64,000 nucleotides of DNA, from NCBI GenBank assembly GCA_025345505.1, contig JANVCC010000076.1:10255156-10319155 (forward strand). The letters run 5' to 3'. Both the position numbers and the translations under genes were made by a program. The DNA is from Todiramphus chloris collaris. Taxonomy: Eukaryota; Chordata; Aves; Coraciiformes; Alcedinidae. Each line of letters opens with the position of its first letter. The first letter of the stretch is position 1. The notes under the pieces are model-generated. The model was not told the origin of the DNA and did not search any database. It saw only the letters and a program-made list of their open reading frames with translations. Positions 21,816-35,200 of the stretch are shown here, in pieces.

Positions 21816-24780
21816 GTTGGCTGCACATGGGGTCAGGAGTTGTCGGAAGCGTACCCAGGAGGAAAGGGATGTGCAACATAGGGATGTGCAGGGATGTAGC
21901 ATGCACACCTCCCATGCCCAGGGTCTCTGTGTCCAAGCTGGGGCACCACGGGGGCTTGCTGTCAGGCACGAGGTGAAGGGCTTTTGCCAAAGTCATGCTG
22001 TGCCACGAGAGCAGCAGCCAACTAGCAATAGCCCCAGCTGGGAACAAAAATGGGTGCTCTTGACAGATGCTAAACCTCAGCATGCAGGAGGTTGTAATGT
22101 GGAAGCAATTAGTGCCTCAATGAAAGCATAGACATGCCTTTTATGAGCTCCCAGGGGAGAATTGCACCAGAGCTGAAGACCCGCTCAGAAACACTTCTCA
22201 AAGGGACTGTCTGGTTTATGCCAGACAGTTTGAAAGATAAGACAATTTTTACTATAGCCATGGACAGCAGCCAATTTCATCTTAGCACGGGAGCCAAAAG
22301 TGAAGGCAGTTTGAGTCTGTGCAAAACTGAGGCATCAGGAGAGGGCTGGGAAGGTCCAACCACCTGGGGAAGGCTGCTTTTCTTGGGTGTCCCAGTGTGC
22401 TAGGAGTGGCTACTCCTTCAGAGCTGCTCAAGGCAGGGGACTTCCAGCCTAGGAAAACGGCTGCTGGTTTTCACGGCAAGAGCAGGACAAGTCCCATGCA
22501 AAGTTTGAAGTTCTGCCCGCTGCTAACACTCCCAAAATAGCCTGTAATGTGGGGAGAGGAGCATTGGGCTGGGAGCCTAATGGACCAGAAGTTTTGAGCA
22601 TCTGCTTCCTGCTGATTTTCCTGTGATTCACAGCTTGTAATTGCCCATTAACTCCCCTCACCAACTGTCTTCACTGACCTTGTAGCTAAACTGCTGAGGG
22701 TTGCTCAACATGTCTGGTGCTGAAGCAAAAACTTGCTGCTGGGTCCGTGCCCTGGCAGTGTGTTGACCCATCCCAGTGGTTCCTCTGGTGGCAGAGTTGT
22801 GTCCACGTGGGTCAGCTAGAAGCATCCTGAAACACCAGGGGGAATTCTTGACCCGCTGCTGTTAAGGATGAGTTGGTGGTAACGCCCCATGCCACATACT
22901 GGGTGCCATGGTGTGCCTGTGGTCACATCTTGTGAATTGTTCTATGCCTTAGGTCCCCTGTCCAGATTCACCAGGCAGCACTGAAACAACAAAGAGCATA
23001 AAAAGAAAAAAAAATGCCCTCAAACCATCAGGGTTACTCTTTTAGTGCCTTTTGGAAGGGCTAGAGCAGCCTATGAGCCCTTTATTAAAACCAGGAGCCC
23101 CAGCACAATGACAGAAAAGGGGCTCAGCCTTCTTTTTGTTTTTCCTCCACGCTTGCAGGGCTCAGGGCTGCTGAACAGAGCCCAAACAGCCAGGCCAGAT
23201 CAGAGGACAGGCAAACCTGCCATGCTGCCTGTTAGATGCGGGGTGTGCTCTGCTGTGAGCATGATGTGCATGCCTGCAGTGCTGCAGCTGTGTCAGGTGC
23301 ATTGCACAAGCATGTGCTCCTAAAATCCCCACTTCAAAATTACTGCCCCTTGGCAGTTTCATCTCCCAAGTCCCTGCCTGAGGCAGCACGCACTTACACC
23401 AGCACTCAGGAGGTGGTCCTGCTGCTTTGTGACCACCCAGGGCACTGCCAACATCCCTGTCCCTGGCATCCCCACAAAGGGACTGGTCACCATCTTCCCA
23501 CTTAACTTTTTGCCTCAACTCTCCATCATCTGTTTGTGAAACAAACCCAGCCCCAACCTTCATCTGTCCTCTCACCTCCAGCACGGCCTCTGCTGTAGAT
23601 GACAGCAGTGCTCTGACCTATACAAGGCTAAAGGAAACAAAGGATGGTTCCTTTGACCAGCACATGGATGTCAAGATGTCAAGAGGATGTCAAGAGCACT
23701 GCCATGACATTGCCTTGGTGAAGGTCTGGTGCTTCCAGCAAAGGAGGGAGATGCAGGGAACTCAATTTACCAAGCTTAAAAACACAATGTGGCAAAGGGA
23801 AGGATTTTGCCCTTCTGGAATTACCTTTTCCTATGTATAGGCTATACTGTACATGAACAAGGTAAAGGCACTTTATGTCGGCATGGCTAAGCCTTAAAAC
23901 CAGTCAAAACCCACCAAACCAAAAGCACAAACCTAGCATTTCAGCTCCCTCACAACACCAGCAAAGCCTGAATCAGGGAGCTGGATTAATGCATGATCTT
24001 GCTCTGTCCCCATACAAGCCAGCAGGAAGCTAAGCCATCCCCCAGTGGAGCTAACTCACCTCTCGGGCAGCTCACGCTGCTATGGGAGGCACTGCAGAGC
24101 CGTGTGCTTGTGCTCTACCACCCAGTTTTGTAAAAAAAACCAAGTTAGCATAAAGCAACTGCTAATCACGTTTTCAGCTTCGCAGTTTTTATCCTGATTT
24201 TTCTATCAGGAAAAAAAAGAGCCGGTTTCACGCCAAGGTGCAAGGAGGTAGTCAAAGCTAAGGATGACGTGACTGCAGGTTTAAGGAAAAATGCTCTCTC
24301 AGGTTGCCAACCCACTTGTGTTCTCTTGTTTCAGCTCTCTTGTCCCAGAACACCTTCGTGGTGCTGGTGGGCAGCACTAGCTGGGGGTGCAAAGGGCAGG
24401 GCCTCCCCTCTCGATCCAGTTTGAAATCGTTAACTCACACAGCACAGGCAAAGAGGCACACAACTACCCAGACCCTGCCTTCTCAATGGCATGCTCTGAG
24501 CATCTCCCTTGCAGTCTGCGGGCAGCAGGCTCGGGTACCACTCCTGTTCCCTGTCCTTACACCAGCTTTACCATAACAACAGCACGGCACTGTCTGCAAG
24601 ACTTCAAGATTGCCCCTTACACGGGTGATGACAGGCCCTGTCACCCAGCAGCCCTCCAAGGCTGTGGTATCATTAGTAGAAGGTAAAAATGACCATGCTC
24701 TAGAAGGAAGGTTAGCATCATGGGCTAATCCAGCCCAGGTTTCCCAAAAGGGCCAGGCTGGCAGAGATAAGTCACCCTTG

Positions 24781-24810
24781 CAGGCTGTGCCAGGCTGTGC
24801 CAGGCTCTGC
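24781..24810 (+). repeat. 10-bp unit, three tandem copies
   Basis: CAGGCTGTGC is repeated three times; the third copy has one change (CAGGCTCTGC). A simple tandem duplication in the NOA1-REST spacer. Confidence 0.8.
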
Positions 24811-25369
24811 AGCTCTCAAGACATTTTCAGTATCTAAATGGACAGTACTATAGCAGTAGGCATGATGGATGACTTAATTTTTATAGATCTGCTGTTAATC
24901 CCCCAAATGAGACAGCACCAGGGACTCTTTTGGAATGCAGGAGGAATTGCCACCTGCATTGCCTCTGAAACTTAATTCTGCAGCTTCCATCAAGTTGCAT
25001 TTCTTCTCACATGGCAAGGAATACACCTTTCATGCCCCTCAGGCATGTCCTGCCAAGTCACAAACAGGTCCAGAATTAAGTGTGAACCCCATCCATATCT
25101 ACACACCTCCCACGCTGTGCCCTGCCCTCACTGAAGCAGGTAGGGGAATGAATACAGAATGCTGCAATGGAAAAGGAAACTATTTCTGGAGCCATTGTCC
25201 CTGTCCCTGGTCAAGACTGTGTGCACACACACATAGCATCTATGTATCAGCTCCCCCAGCCCATGATGGTCTTGAAGAGCTCTGTTAAAGATGCTCCTGC
25301 CTTTAGTCACAAACAGCTTTCACAGCCATGAGTAAGTGGGAGATAGAAGCTGCAGGTTCCTTAATAAAG

Positions 25370-25375
25370 TTTATT
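25370..25375 (-). terminator. REST poly(A) signal (distal)
   Basis: TTTATT on the plus strand gives AATAAA on the REST strand. Downstream on the REST strand, around 25300-25315, is GT-rich sequence (GCTGTTTGTGAC), as expected for a cleavage site near 25350. The resulting 3'UTR of about 3.9 kb is in line with the long UTR known for REST. A second AATAAA lies on the opposite strand at 25363-25368. Confidence 0.65.
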
Positions 25376-25580
25376 TAATCATAACTATGCTTAGGAAAAT
25401 ACACTTGTAAGGGTTAATATAAGGCAATTTAGTTTAACTTTATACTACATTTTGGACAAAAGACTTCTTATACATGTTTTAGGCAAAAACAGGATGTATG
25501 ATCTGGCTTGTTTTACATCTATTACAAACGTAGAAAAGACTGTCATGCACTACAGTAGAGAGAGCATGAAAAAAAATTAC

Positions 25581-25587
25581 CTTTGGT
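25581..25587 (-). promoter_or_regulatory. Candidate miR-9 seed match in REST 3'UTR
   Basis: The REST strand reads ACCAAAG, complementary to nucleotides 2-8 of miR-9 (7mer-m8). A second, weaker CCAAAGA match (7mer-A1) lies at 27170-27176. miR-9 is known to repress REST in mammals. A 7-base match also occurs by chance in a UTR this long, so this stays a candidate. Confidence 0.4.
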
Positions 25588-28280
25588 TTAATTCGGAGAA
25601 TACAAGTATTGCACTGTAAAAGCATCAAACATGGTGCAACTAAACATCATAAACATGTTTCCATGCCAGCTTACAAAAGTTAACTAGTGTAATTTTAGAG
25701 GGGAAAAATGTATGTACACATAAAACAATTCCATTAGCTATTTGGATTCTGTTAATATTGTACGCACGCCACATATCTACACAACTGACATTCAAGAAAA
25801 CTCTTGGATTTAATACCTTTCAGCTACATTAAATCTGCTGAGATCAATTAAATCTGTTGAAATCAATGACGTTACCATCTCCTAACTGGCCTGTCAGTTG
25901 TTACACGTTCTTCTTTAACCAACTACAGTTCCAGCCTAGATCATCAAAATCCAGAAATAGCAATTACAATACCATGGATTATTAATGCCTAGCTACCCTC
26001 TTCTAGACCATTTCTCGGGGCAGTTACTTCTGAGTGTACAGACTCACACAGCAGAAGCCCCAAACACCCCGTTGCTCGCTCGAGGGCTGGCAGTGTAGGG
26101 CTATCGGTGCGCTCACCCTTCCAAGCACGCGCTGGAGGCTGCACGCTCGGATAGCTATTATTGCCAAGAAACACAGAAATGCTAGCACTCGCAAAATCAA
26201 CGTAAAATAATTTAAGAATATTGAAAAAGACAACCACAAAAACAAAAGGCGTTGTTTAAAGGGAGATACAGCAATGTAAGACCACCATCTATGGTGGGTT
26301 ACCTGACCCATGTCCCCCTCAAATACTCAATATTAACAATGTCTAACATTTTAGCTACACATAATGCATTACATCTTTGCCACTTTACCATAGCATACTT
26401 GCAAACCTTGGTCTTAAGCAAGCAGAGAATTCTAACAGAATTCTGCACCAACATTAGATATTTCAGGACACTGTTGATGGGTCTCAGATAGAAAGAATCA
26501 ACTTTTCCTCTTCTTAATTTGTTAATAATTTACTTTCAGTTTGTAATGTTGTGGTACGTAACTGTGTTGTACTGGAGCTGACTGTCATCTTCAAAGAGTT
26601 CTTGTCAGATCAAGCACTGAAACCGTGACCACTTCACAGAGCGTGCAGCAGAGTATCTCAGAGAACCACAACTTCGGTTTTATCTCATAAAGAGATAATT
26701 AAAAGTCAGTCAATGCCATTATTTTCATTTAAAAACAAACCAGAAAAATTATCGGGCCAGTCCACAAGTTTATTTTGAACCTAGCTGAAGTCCTTGAAGT
26801 CTCTCACAGGATGACAAAGGCTCTTTGCAAGGATATGAAGGGAGCTCTAAAACCGCTACACAGCACTGGAATTCCCAGCGTCTGCTCGCATCGCTCACAA
26901 ACGGTGGCAACATTTTATATATAAAGGCAACACTATTACAAAGGCAAAAAAACCCCCATACATCTACAACTATTACAACTGGTTGTTTAGGAAAACAATT
27001 CAACTAGGTTTATTTTCTTAATGTTTAACATAAATATAGTTGCAACTTGATCTTCAGTTGACAATGATTGTCACAGCCAAGATAAGGACTGAACACTATC
27101 TAAGCAAACAAAAACTCACTATACACGACACAGTTTATTTCTGCCACGAGGGATGTCTTCCCTCTCAAATCTTTGGCCTCCGATTACCAATCTCTCCCAA
27201 AAGCAGAAGCAATGTAGCATTGTTGCTCTCTATTCATTCAAGGCAGTGGGTCTTTTTGGAGGGAAAAATGCTGTGGGGATGTGCAGAGAAGAGTAGGGTT
27301 TATTCCGGAGCTTACCTAGAGAGTATTTGCCATAAAGTGCTCTGACAAATACCCTTCGAGCTCTGCAACTCCACTCTTCAAATAACACCTGCCTCCAAAT
27401 TTGCGTCTCTGGAGTTGCCAAGCAAAGCAGCTGCCCCTAACTGCTCCCCCTGGAAAGGTGGCTAATGACAGTTGGTAGAATGCACAGATGGGACTGGAGG
27501 GTTTTGCTTTTTCCCCGCTGGTTTGGATTTTGTTTACATTTTCCCACTGGTTTAGCTACAAGGGGGAAGTATACAATCTGTCTTGTATTTGTGTGTGCCA
27601 CAAATTACATCTGTTTAGAATGAAAAATCCCTGGTATGACAGGTAGACCTGAGCTGACAATCTGATCGTTTCACTTACGTGTTTCCCTCTGCATGGAAGC
27701 ACGAAGTTTTTATTAAAAACAACTTGAATGAATAAGGAGCAGGAATTCCTACAGTTTTTAATGCCAGGTTTGTTGCTTACCAGTTGATTTAGCTCTATTT
27801 AGGTTTTTTTTGGTGTGTGTTTGATGAGCCCTACTTATATCACTGCTACTGTTTTATCTTTTTTTAAGCTCATGAAGCTTGACTGTTGTCCAGCAAAGAA
27901 AAGGAAAGGGAAAAAAAAAAAGATACATCATATAGACTTGCAGAATCTGCAGGCCATACACACTGACAGTGTGTATTTTCCTGTCTGGTGATCCCAGATT
28001 ATAAGTTAGAATTTATTTACGTTATGTGTATTCAAAAGTATCAGAAGTGGCATCTCTATGACAAAACAAATCCTATAAAACAGTGTTTTGAAATTGCATT
28101 TGTATCCTTTTGCTCAAGAACTGTACAACTTTAAAGGCAGTCACAAATATATAGCCAAGCAGTTTATCATTTCAGCAACTTCATGCGCAACTTAATAATA
28201 CCCCAGGAAACCAAGGAAAGTCAGCAGTAAAGAGCATTACAGAAAACTGTCCCATGGTAAGCAACGAATCTGAACGTTTC

Positions 28281-28303
28281 AAAATAAAATAAAATAAAAT
28301 AAA
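28281..28303 (+). repeat. (AAAAT)n microsatellite
   Basis: Four full AAAAT units plus a partial one, inside the REST 3'UTR. Confidence 0.9.
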
Positions 28304-28374
28304 CCAAACAAAACCAAACATGCATATATAAAGTGTACATGTACTGCACAAGCACTATTCCTAAAGGATTAAAC

Positions 28375-28381
28375 TGCATAG
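28375..28381 (-). promoter_or_regulatory. Candidate miR-153 seed match in REST 3'UTR
   Basis: The REST strand reads CTATGCA, complementary to nucleotides 2-8 of miR-153. Seed match only; conservation among birds would be needed to raise confidence. Confidence 0.3.
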
Positions 28382-29209
28382 GTAAAAATCAAAAACAATG
28401 TGCAATATTTTAAGCCCTTAAAGCACAATCAAAAACAAAAACAAACAAAAAAACCCCCTAAGTTAAAAATAACAAACTTGCTCCCCCATAATAAAGCCAA
28501 TTATGCATCATAGTCATTAAGATATTAATCAAGACAGAGGTTCTCCAATCACAAGTTGGAAGGACTACTCCCAGATTTTGGCTCACCGTTCACGCTTAGG
28601 GGATCTGAAATGTACGTTCACAATTATAATTATCTTCAACAGTTATGTTCACCACTAGCCAACTTTGATTTTTTTTTTTACAAAGTGCTCTTCATGTAAT
28701 AGAAGCTATTTTCCTGGTAGAAAAAACATCAAGTAGTTTAACACTTTGAACGTCAAGACACATCAAGAAATATTAAAAGAAAAAATAATGGGAAAGGGAA
28801 GAGTGAGGAGAAGGAGTTGGCTGCTAGAACAAAAAGCAACTAATGCTAATGGCTCTACAAACATCCAACTCATGTATTGATAGCTACAGTCTTGCTCCTA
28901 GAACTTGATTTATAAAACAGCTGCATAAGCTAATAGACTGGCAGCTTACACTGACTTTAGAGGACACAGCCTCATACGCCCTACCTGCCTTCTCTAAGGA
29001 AGAAATCCAATAGTTAATGAGTTCACCATTACACAAAAAGTCATCAAAAATATTTTCAACTTGGAAAAAAACCAAACAACTAAACCAAAAACCAAACCAA
29101 TGCAGACACTAAAGCAAACCGTGCTTACAGAAAAAAAAAAAAAATCTACAATATCTGTACATAAGCTGTATAAGATCTTACAAAAGATTCCCCCAAACCA
29201 CAGCTATTC

Positions 29210-32200
29210 CTACTCCTGCCCTTTTGTCGCTTTCTCAAGATAATACACGTTGACCAAGTGGCGATTGAGGTGCTTGCTGTATTCACCTTCCTTTTTAAAG
29301 GAGCGATCGCAAAAGATGCACACATAGTTCTCCCTGGCCACCGTGGTGTCCGCAGCAACTTGTGACATCTTTGGACTTGTCTCCTCTTGTACGGAGCGAG
29401 TGCCATTTAACCCCGAGTCATCGCTGCCTTCTGATATGTTGTCACTTATGTCGCTGCCTTCGTGGCTGTGGATGCCCTCGTCCTCATCCATTTCCTGAGA
29501 TTCATTCACTGCTGGGTTATCTGGAGATGACAAGGTCAGAGCTGCTTTAGGGCTTTGCGTACACCCTTCTGGGGGCACAGGGGCTGGAATGGCATCTCCT
29601 GTCGGCTCCGTTGCTGGCAGGCACGTCTTGGTCAGGTCCGTCGGGTCTGAGTTATTCACAGTTTCTGCAACAAAGGGTTCCTCTGGTTCCTTCTCGGGTA
29701 CCACATCCATGGGTATGTCCGAGCTCTTTTCAGAAGACACTGCATGGGAAGATTCATCAGAGCAAGCATCTTCCACTCCGTCTGCCTTTCTCTCTTCCTC
29801 ATTTTCACCAACAGTGTCTTCACTCTCTTCTGCTGCAGCAGGCATTTCTTGGTCCTCTGCCTCAGCATCTGTGTTTGCATCCTGAGCTGGCAGACAAAGC
29901 TGCCCTGAGTCTTGTACGCAGCTTCCTTTGGGAGGATCGGTGCTAACCCTCTTGAGAGCATGCCCACCATCATTGTTTAATGCTGCGGTGTCAGTGGGAT
30001 CTTGCTGCTTCTGGTTGCTGCCCTCAGTGTCAGACTTCACACATCCGTCTTCTTCTGGGACGGGACACTCATCTGGCACGTCCTCTTCCTCGATCTTCTC
30101 CTGATTGAGTTTATTGCTTTTCTTACTGTGCTTATTTTTCAGAGCTTTCTTTTTTCTGTTTTTCTTGAGGCAAGAATTTGGCTTTTTAGGCTCCTCCTCT
30201 GCTACAACATCACTTTTTTGAGCTTCCTGGCAGTCTCTGGGTTTAGCTTCCACTTTCTTTTTCTTTTTTGTTACTGCTGAGGTATCATTTGCAGGCTCTT
30301 CCTTTGAGGATATTACTTCAGCCTCTGCCTTTCTTTTGATCTTCTTTGTTTTACATGTTTTCTCAGTATTTTTCTCAGTTTTAATATCCACCTCCTTGTT
30401 TTCTGAAGCCGATTTCCGACTTCTGGTTGTCACCTGGCCTGCAGAAACATTGCTTGTCGGCTTCTTTTCCTTTGTCAAATTATCTTTCTTCTCCACTTTC
30501 ACACTTTTCTCAGTTTTCTTTGTAGCCGAATCCCCTTTCGTTTGTTCCTTCTCTGCTTTGTCATTAACGCTCTCGGAAAAGTCAGCTTCGCTCTTTTTAG
30601 TCCGTAGCTTCACCTTTGAAACATCCATGGTGATGTCAGAGCAATCAGGATGCCTGGATTTGATGTGATACTGCAGGTTACATTTTTTAGACGCTGCGTA
30701 ATCACAAACAGGGCAGAGGAACTGGCGCGGGTTGACGTGGAGCTCAACGTGCTTTTTGAAATTGCTGCGGTCAGCCGTTTTGTAGTCACAGTGCGGGCAA
30801 GTCAGAGGCTTCGGCCCATTGTGAACCTGCCTTGCGTGACGAGTTACTTCATGCTGATTTGAGGCCACATAGCTGCACTGATCACATTTGAATGGCTTCT
30901 CACCTAAGAAAGGATGGGTGGAAGGGAATGATGGTGATTATTAAGCAGAGGCCGGGGAGCAGTCACTTCCCGCTCATACAGTACAGAAATATGAAATTCA
31001 AAAAAAAAAGCCAAAACAAACAAACAAAAAAATTATCCATGCGCCTTTAAAATTAAGTGAAGTCAACATAAGAAATCCACGAGTCACAAACACATCCACA
31101 AGACAACAAGAACAAAATACAAAAAAAGAGAGAAGGGGTGAGGGTTGGGAGGAAAGGGATCCAAAACCAAACAAGCAGTAACAACGTCACAGGTTCTGGC
31201 TATGCATACATACCGGCAGGGATCTCTCTACAGTAATATTAGCAAATGGAATCCATACCCAACTGGTCCATTGAATGCATTGTAGAAAAATGGAAATGTA
31301 ACATTTGATGAATACCAGTTTCACACAAAAGTTTCAAAAAAAGTCCAACTTTACACAGATTTAGCATACTTCATGTTTGCATTGAAAAGGAAACGAGGGG
31401 AAAGAAGAAGCTAGCAAAAATCAAAGCACGTGAAAGGGCACACTCCGCAGATGATCTTTACCTCTCATCATTCAGTTCACTGTTACAGTGTCTCAAACAC
31501 ATGATGTACTGGCTGCAGGCTACTCTTGGCAAGCCAGACAGATGCAGTCCAAAGCCATCGTGTTACTACTGAAATCTGTGTTGACTGGGCACTGACTCTT
31601 GCAGAAGTGTTCCTGAAACGTTCTGCTTAGTGCATGCTGCTGCAGCAGAAGTGGCTTTCCATTTACACATCAACACAAACAGGAAAAACACTGCTGGCGC
31701 AACAACCCAAGCCCAAAATACTTTGAAAACATCTGTGCATGTGCAAATTCAGCTGAGGAATTTGGGATGCTCCTGAGCTCTGAACCAGCATCTCAAAACT
31801 GACCTGCAGAACTAATGCATGCCACTTCCTAATTACATCTAAAATCCACTCCAGCCCCTTCTGTTCATGGTACAATAGTACTTCTCCCACCCCTGCAACC
31901 CGCTGACCTGACAGTGCCCACACTCCTGCTGCTTCTCTGCAACACAACTCAGGAGCCCAGAGCAGCCTGCAGCAAAGATGAAGTCACTGTGACCATGGTG
32001 TCTGTTTGTTAGCCACACGGCTGACCTGCATCTCCCTCACAAAGTCTGGAAAAGGCTGCACTGCTTTCCTGGCAGGAAGGATGGGGACACTTGTTTAAGA
32101 GCCTAGATCATTCCACATCTGCCTGAAGCATCTCTTTATTATTTATAAAGGGGTAACTTTGCTTTGCTTCCTTCCTTCCCCCCACCCCAACCTCCTGGTG

Positions 32201-35200
32201 AAATTTTCCTCAAGTTAAAGCTTGATGTGGTTCATGGCTCATCCTTCTCACAAGTAAGGACATTTATTGCCTACCCTTCAAGGAACAGTTCCATGTTACA
32301 CAGAGTGAGGACTGGAATTGCTTTTCTCTTGCATACATGTGAACAAGCTTTTCTAACTGCACAGGTAACTGCAACACGGTAACTCAAAGGTTGTATGTGA
32401 AGAGTTTGTGCCCATCAGCTCTACTAAATCCAAGGGGTTTGATGCACAAGTGGAAAGGACATGAACCAAGACAATTAAGAATACAGCTGTGAAGTAGACT
32501 CTAAACCACTGTTGTTCACTGTCTGGCATTTGAAGAAAGCTCCAGCAACAGTTTGCCTTAAAAGGCCAGCCTGTGAATTGCAGGAGTCCAGAAATTGCCA
32601 CAGAAAAGGTTTAGCTGCCTGGGCAATGCTGCAAGACATGCAACAGAAGTTACGAGAGCTATTAATAACACACCCCGACAGCAAGAGTCCCGTGTGCACC
32701 CGCGCTTCTGCTAGCACAACTCACACCCTCCCTCCCAGACCTCTGGGACAAGGGCAGATCCCACTCCTCATCTCCTCTGGATTTGAGACTTCCTTGGGCA
32801 GACAAAGGGAAAGCAAGACGTTCGTATTGACCGAACCATTTGCAAATTTGCATTTAGCCCAGAGGTTCAGCCAAAGATGATTTTTGCTTCTGGAAGCAGA
32901 ACACCTTATTCATAAAATTCTCAACCCCAAATGCTGGCATGTCATTTCAAAGCTGGCTATTTTTAATGGGTCCAAACACCTCCACTACAGTGGAGCCCAC
33001 CTTCAGATGATAGTAAACCAAAAGCACAGGGCAAGATCTACCTGAACTCCCCCTGCAAGAGTCATAAAGAACAACTGTATTTGCATCTAGCATGCCCGTG
33101 CTATTTCAGCTCATAAAACCACTCACTAGTTCACTCAAAGAGATTCGCAAGAGAGTGGAAGCAGAAGCTTAACACCACAGTTTATGACCAGTAATGGGAA
33201 ATAAAGACTAGTGAAAATTGCTGATTTTGCTTTCAGCACCACCAGGCTGAGTGACTTGTGAACACCCCGAGTTTCCTTTCTTCTCCTCTGTGTCTCCTTG
33301 CCATAAGCAGACACTATTTTACATCATTCTTTAACACTAGGCAAAAGGTAAGGGCTCCCTCAGAACCCCTAGATGAGACAAAAATCACAGATATCACAGA
33401 GGAGACTCTCAGATGTTTAAAATTTTCATAGCTTCGTCGACTTGGACAGAGTTATAGCAGATGACAAAAGACAAGAATCAGATCCTATATCATAACAATG
33501 TTGTATCTGCTACTAGATTACTATGACTACTGGAGTAACCTTCTCTGAACCTCAGAACACACCTTGGAAAATAAAAGGGAAAGAAAAAGATAGGTTCCCC
33601 TGTTATGACTTTTATCAATGACACTTATTTCCTTAGCAGGTAAAGACAACCTTCCCTGTTAGAACAGAAGCTGAAGCTCAGACCATACCGGATGAGATGA
33701 TATCTCACACAGAACAGGGCAACCTGCTCTAGGTGGCCCTGTTTGAGCAGGAGAGGCTGAACCAGACGACCTCCAGAAGTCCCTTCTAACTTCAACCATG
33801 CTGTGATTCTGTGCATCAACCCCTTTTACTAAGCCATGCTGCTGCCCCCCCTTACCAACCTGAGTGGGTGCGCATGTGCCTGGTTAAATGGGTCTTCTGA
33901 GAGCTGGAATAAGGACACATAGCACATTGATAGGGTCGCTCTCCTGCAAAAAACAAACAGCAATTTAGTTACTGAAACACAATAAATTCCCAAACTCAGT
34001 TACTGAGCCATACATGTGAGGCTCCACAGATGTCCAAGTTGCACTTGACAGCACATTATCTCTCAGCAAAGGGATGCAGTGAGAAGCATATGCCTGAGTG
34101 GGACCAAGGTAACATGTCATGCCTTATGAACAAGGGTAGTGAAAGGGCAGAATATGCAAGGGGCACATCCTCACATCCATCTGGAGTCAGACTGTAACCT
34201 CAGGCAAAAGATGATGGGGACAACCACCTTTAGGAAGTCCTAAAGGCTGACTTGCCTACAGTGTTTTCTCCGAGCATGCAGAAGATGCACAAAAGATACA
34301 GACCCACAAGAAGCCAGGTATGTTCTTGCTTCACGTAACACCTCACCTGAAACCTCCAAGTTTAATTTGGATTAAGATGGAGAGGCACCATCCATCCAGC
34401 GTGGACCTGTATTTGCCAGAACACAAGCGCAGACAGAGATGGGTCTGTACTTCCAAAGTGTTATTGGCAACGTGAAATTAGCTTGGAGCATGGAAAGGCA
34501 TGATGTCCTGCTCAGAACTATGCTGCTGGCAAAAGCTTGAGTGTAGCAGAAACATTTATTTTGAAGACTCAAATCCATCTGTCTGCAGTTATTGTTTCTG
34601 GAGAACTAATGGAAACTAACCTGTCATAAATTAGGTCTCCCCAAGGGAGTTAGCTTGTGTAGCTATCAGTACAATGATACTTGGAAATCCTTTTCAAGTG
34701 AAGACAAGCCTCAAACAAAGGCAGACCGTTTTAGAATTAACTTCTGTTAGGCAGGTCCAGATAAGTACCAGGGGTGTTTGGACCAGACTGACAGCACAGC
34801 CAAGAGATCTAGGCAGCCCTGTCTCCACTACAAGTAGTAAAAATACTTCTTAGTCTCAGGTGCATACTCCCAACAGGAAAGGGAAGTGAAAATGGGAAAG
34901 GAAAAGTACGTTACTTGGTTGTGATATTTATTCAAGTCATAGTCAGAATTAAACTACAGCATGTTGCTACATCAGCTGAAGCATACAACCAACGTGCTCT
35001 CCAAATGACTGAGACCTGGACATCAGCACAAGCCCTGCACACAATCTATCTGTTAATTTTCAGAGGCATAGCTCTATCTGCAGCAGCAAAAACCTTCATC
35101 TGCCAGTATGTGATGCGAGAGTCCACTGCTGACCTTGGCCTTTGCCAAAATAGCAGTAGAAGCAGTCTTTGTAATGCAGACTAATCCCACATTTCTTCCT

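Larger units (their letters stand above)
20886..25349. other. Intergenic spacer between convergent NOA1 and REST
   Basis: About 4.5 kb separate the two 3' ends. Longest open frames are short and lack recognisable domains. There is a small CR1-like scrap (21766-21815), a 10-bp unit repeated three times (24781-24810) and a short A/T run near 24183-24220. No gene was recognised. Confidence 0.6.
25350..29209 (-). other. REST: REST 3'UTR
   Basis: AT-rich non-coding sequence runs from the REST stop codon to the poly(A) signal at 25375. Other AATAAA hexamers on this strand (for example about 26768-26773) could give shorter transcripts. It holds an (AAAAT)n run and candidate miR-9 and miR-153 seed matches. 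No other gene was seen. Confidence 0.7.
30904..33859 (-). other. REST: REST intron 3 (between the ZF5 and last exons)
   Basis: Contains candidate exon N at 31214-31262 and one CR1 tail near its 5' end. No other gene was seen. Confidence 0.6.

Noticed and set aside
33232-33244. Possible RE1 (REST-binding) site TTCAGCACCAC in the REST gene, suggesting autoregulation
   Set aside because: Only the left half-site matches; the GGACAGCGCC half is missing at any usual spacing. A right half-site GGTGCTGAA near 22719 also lacks its partner.
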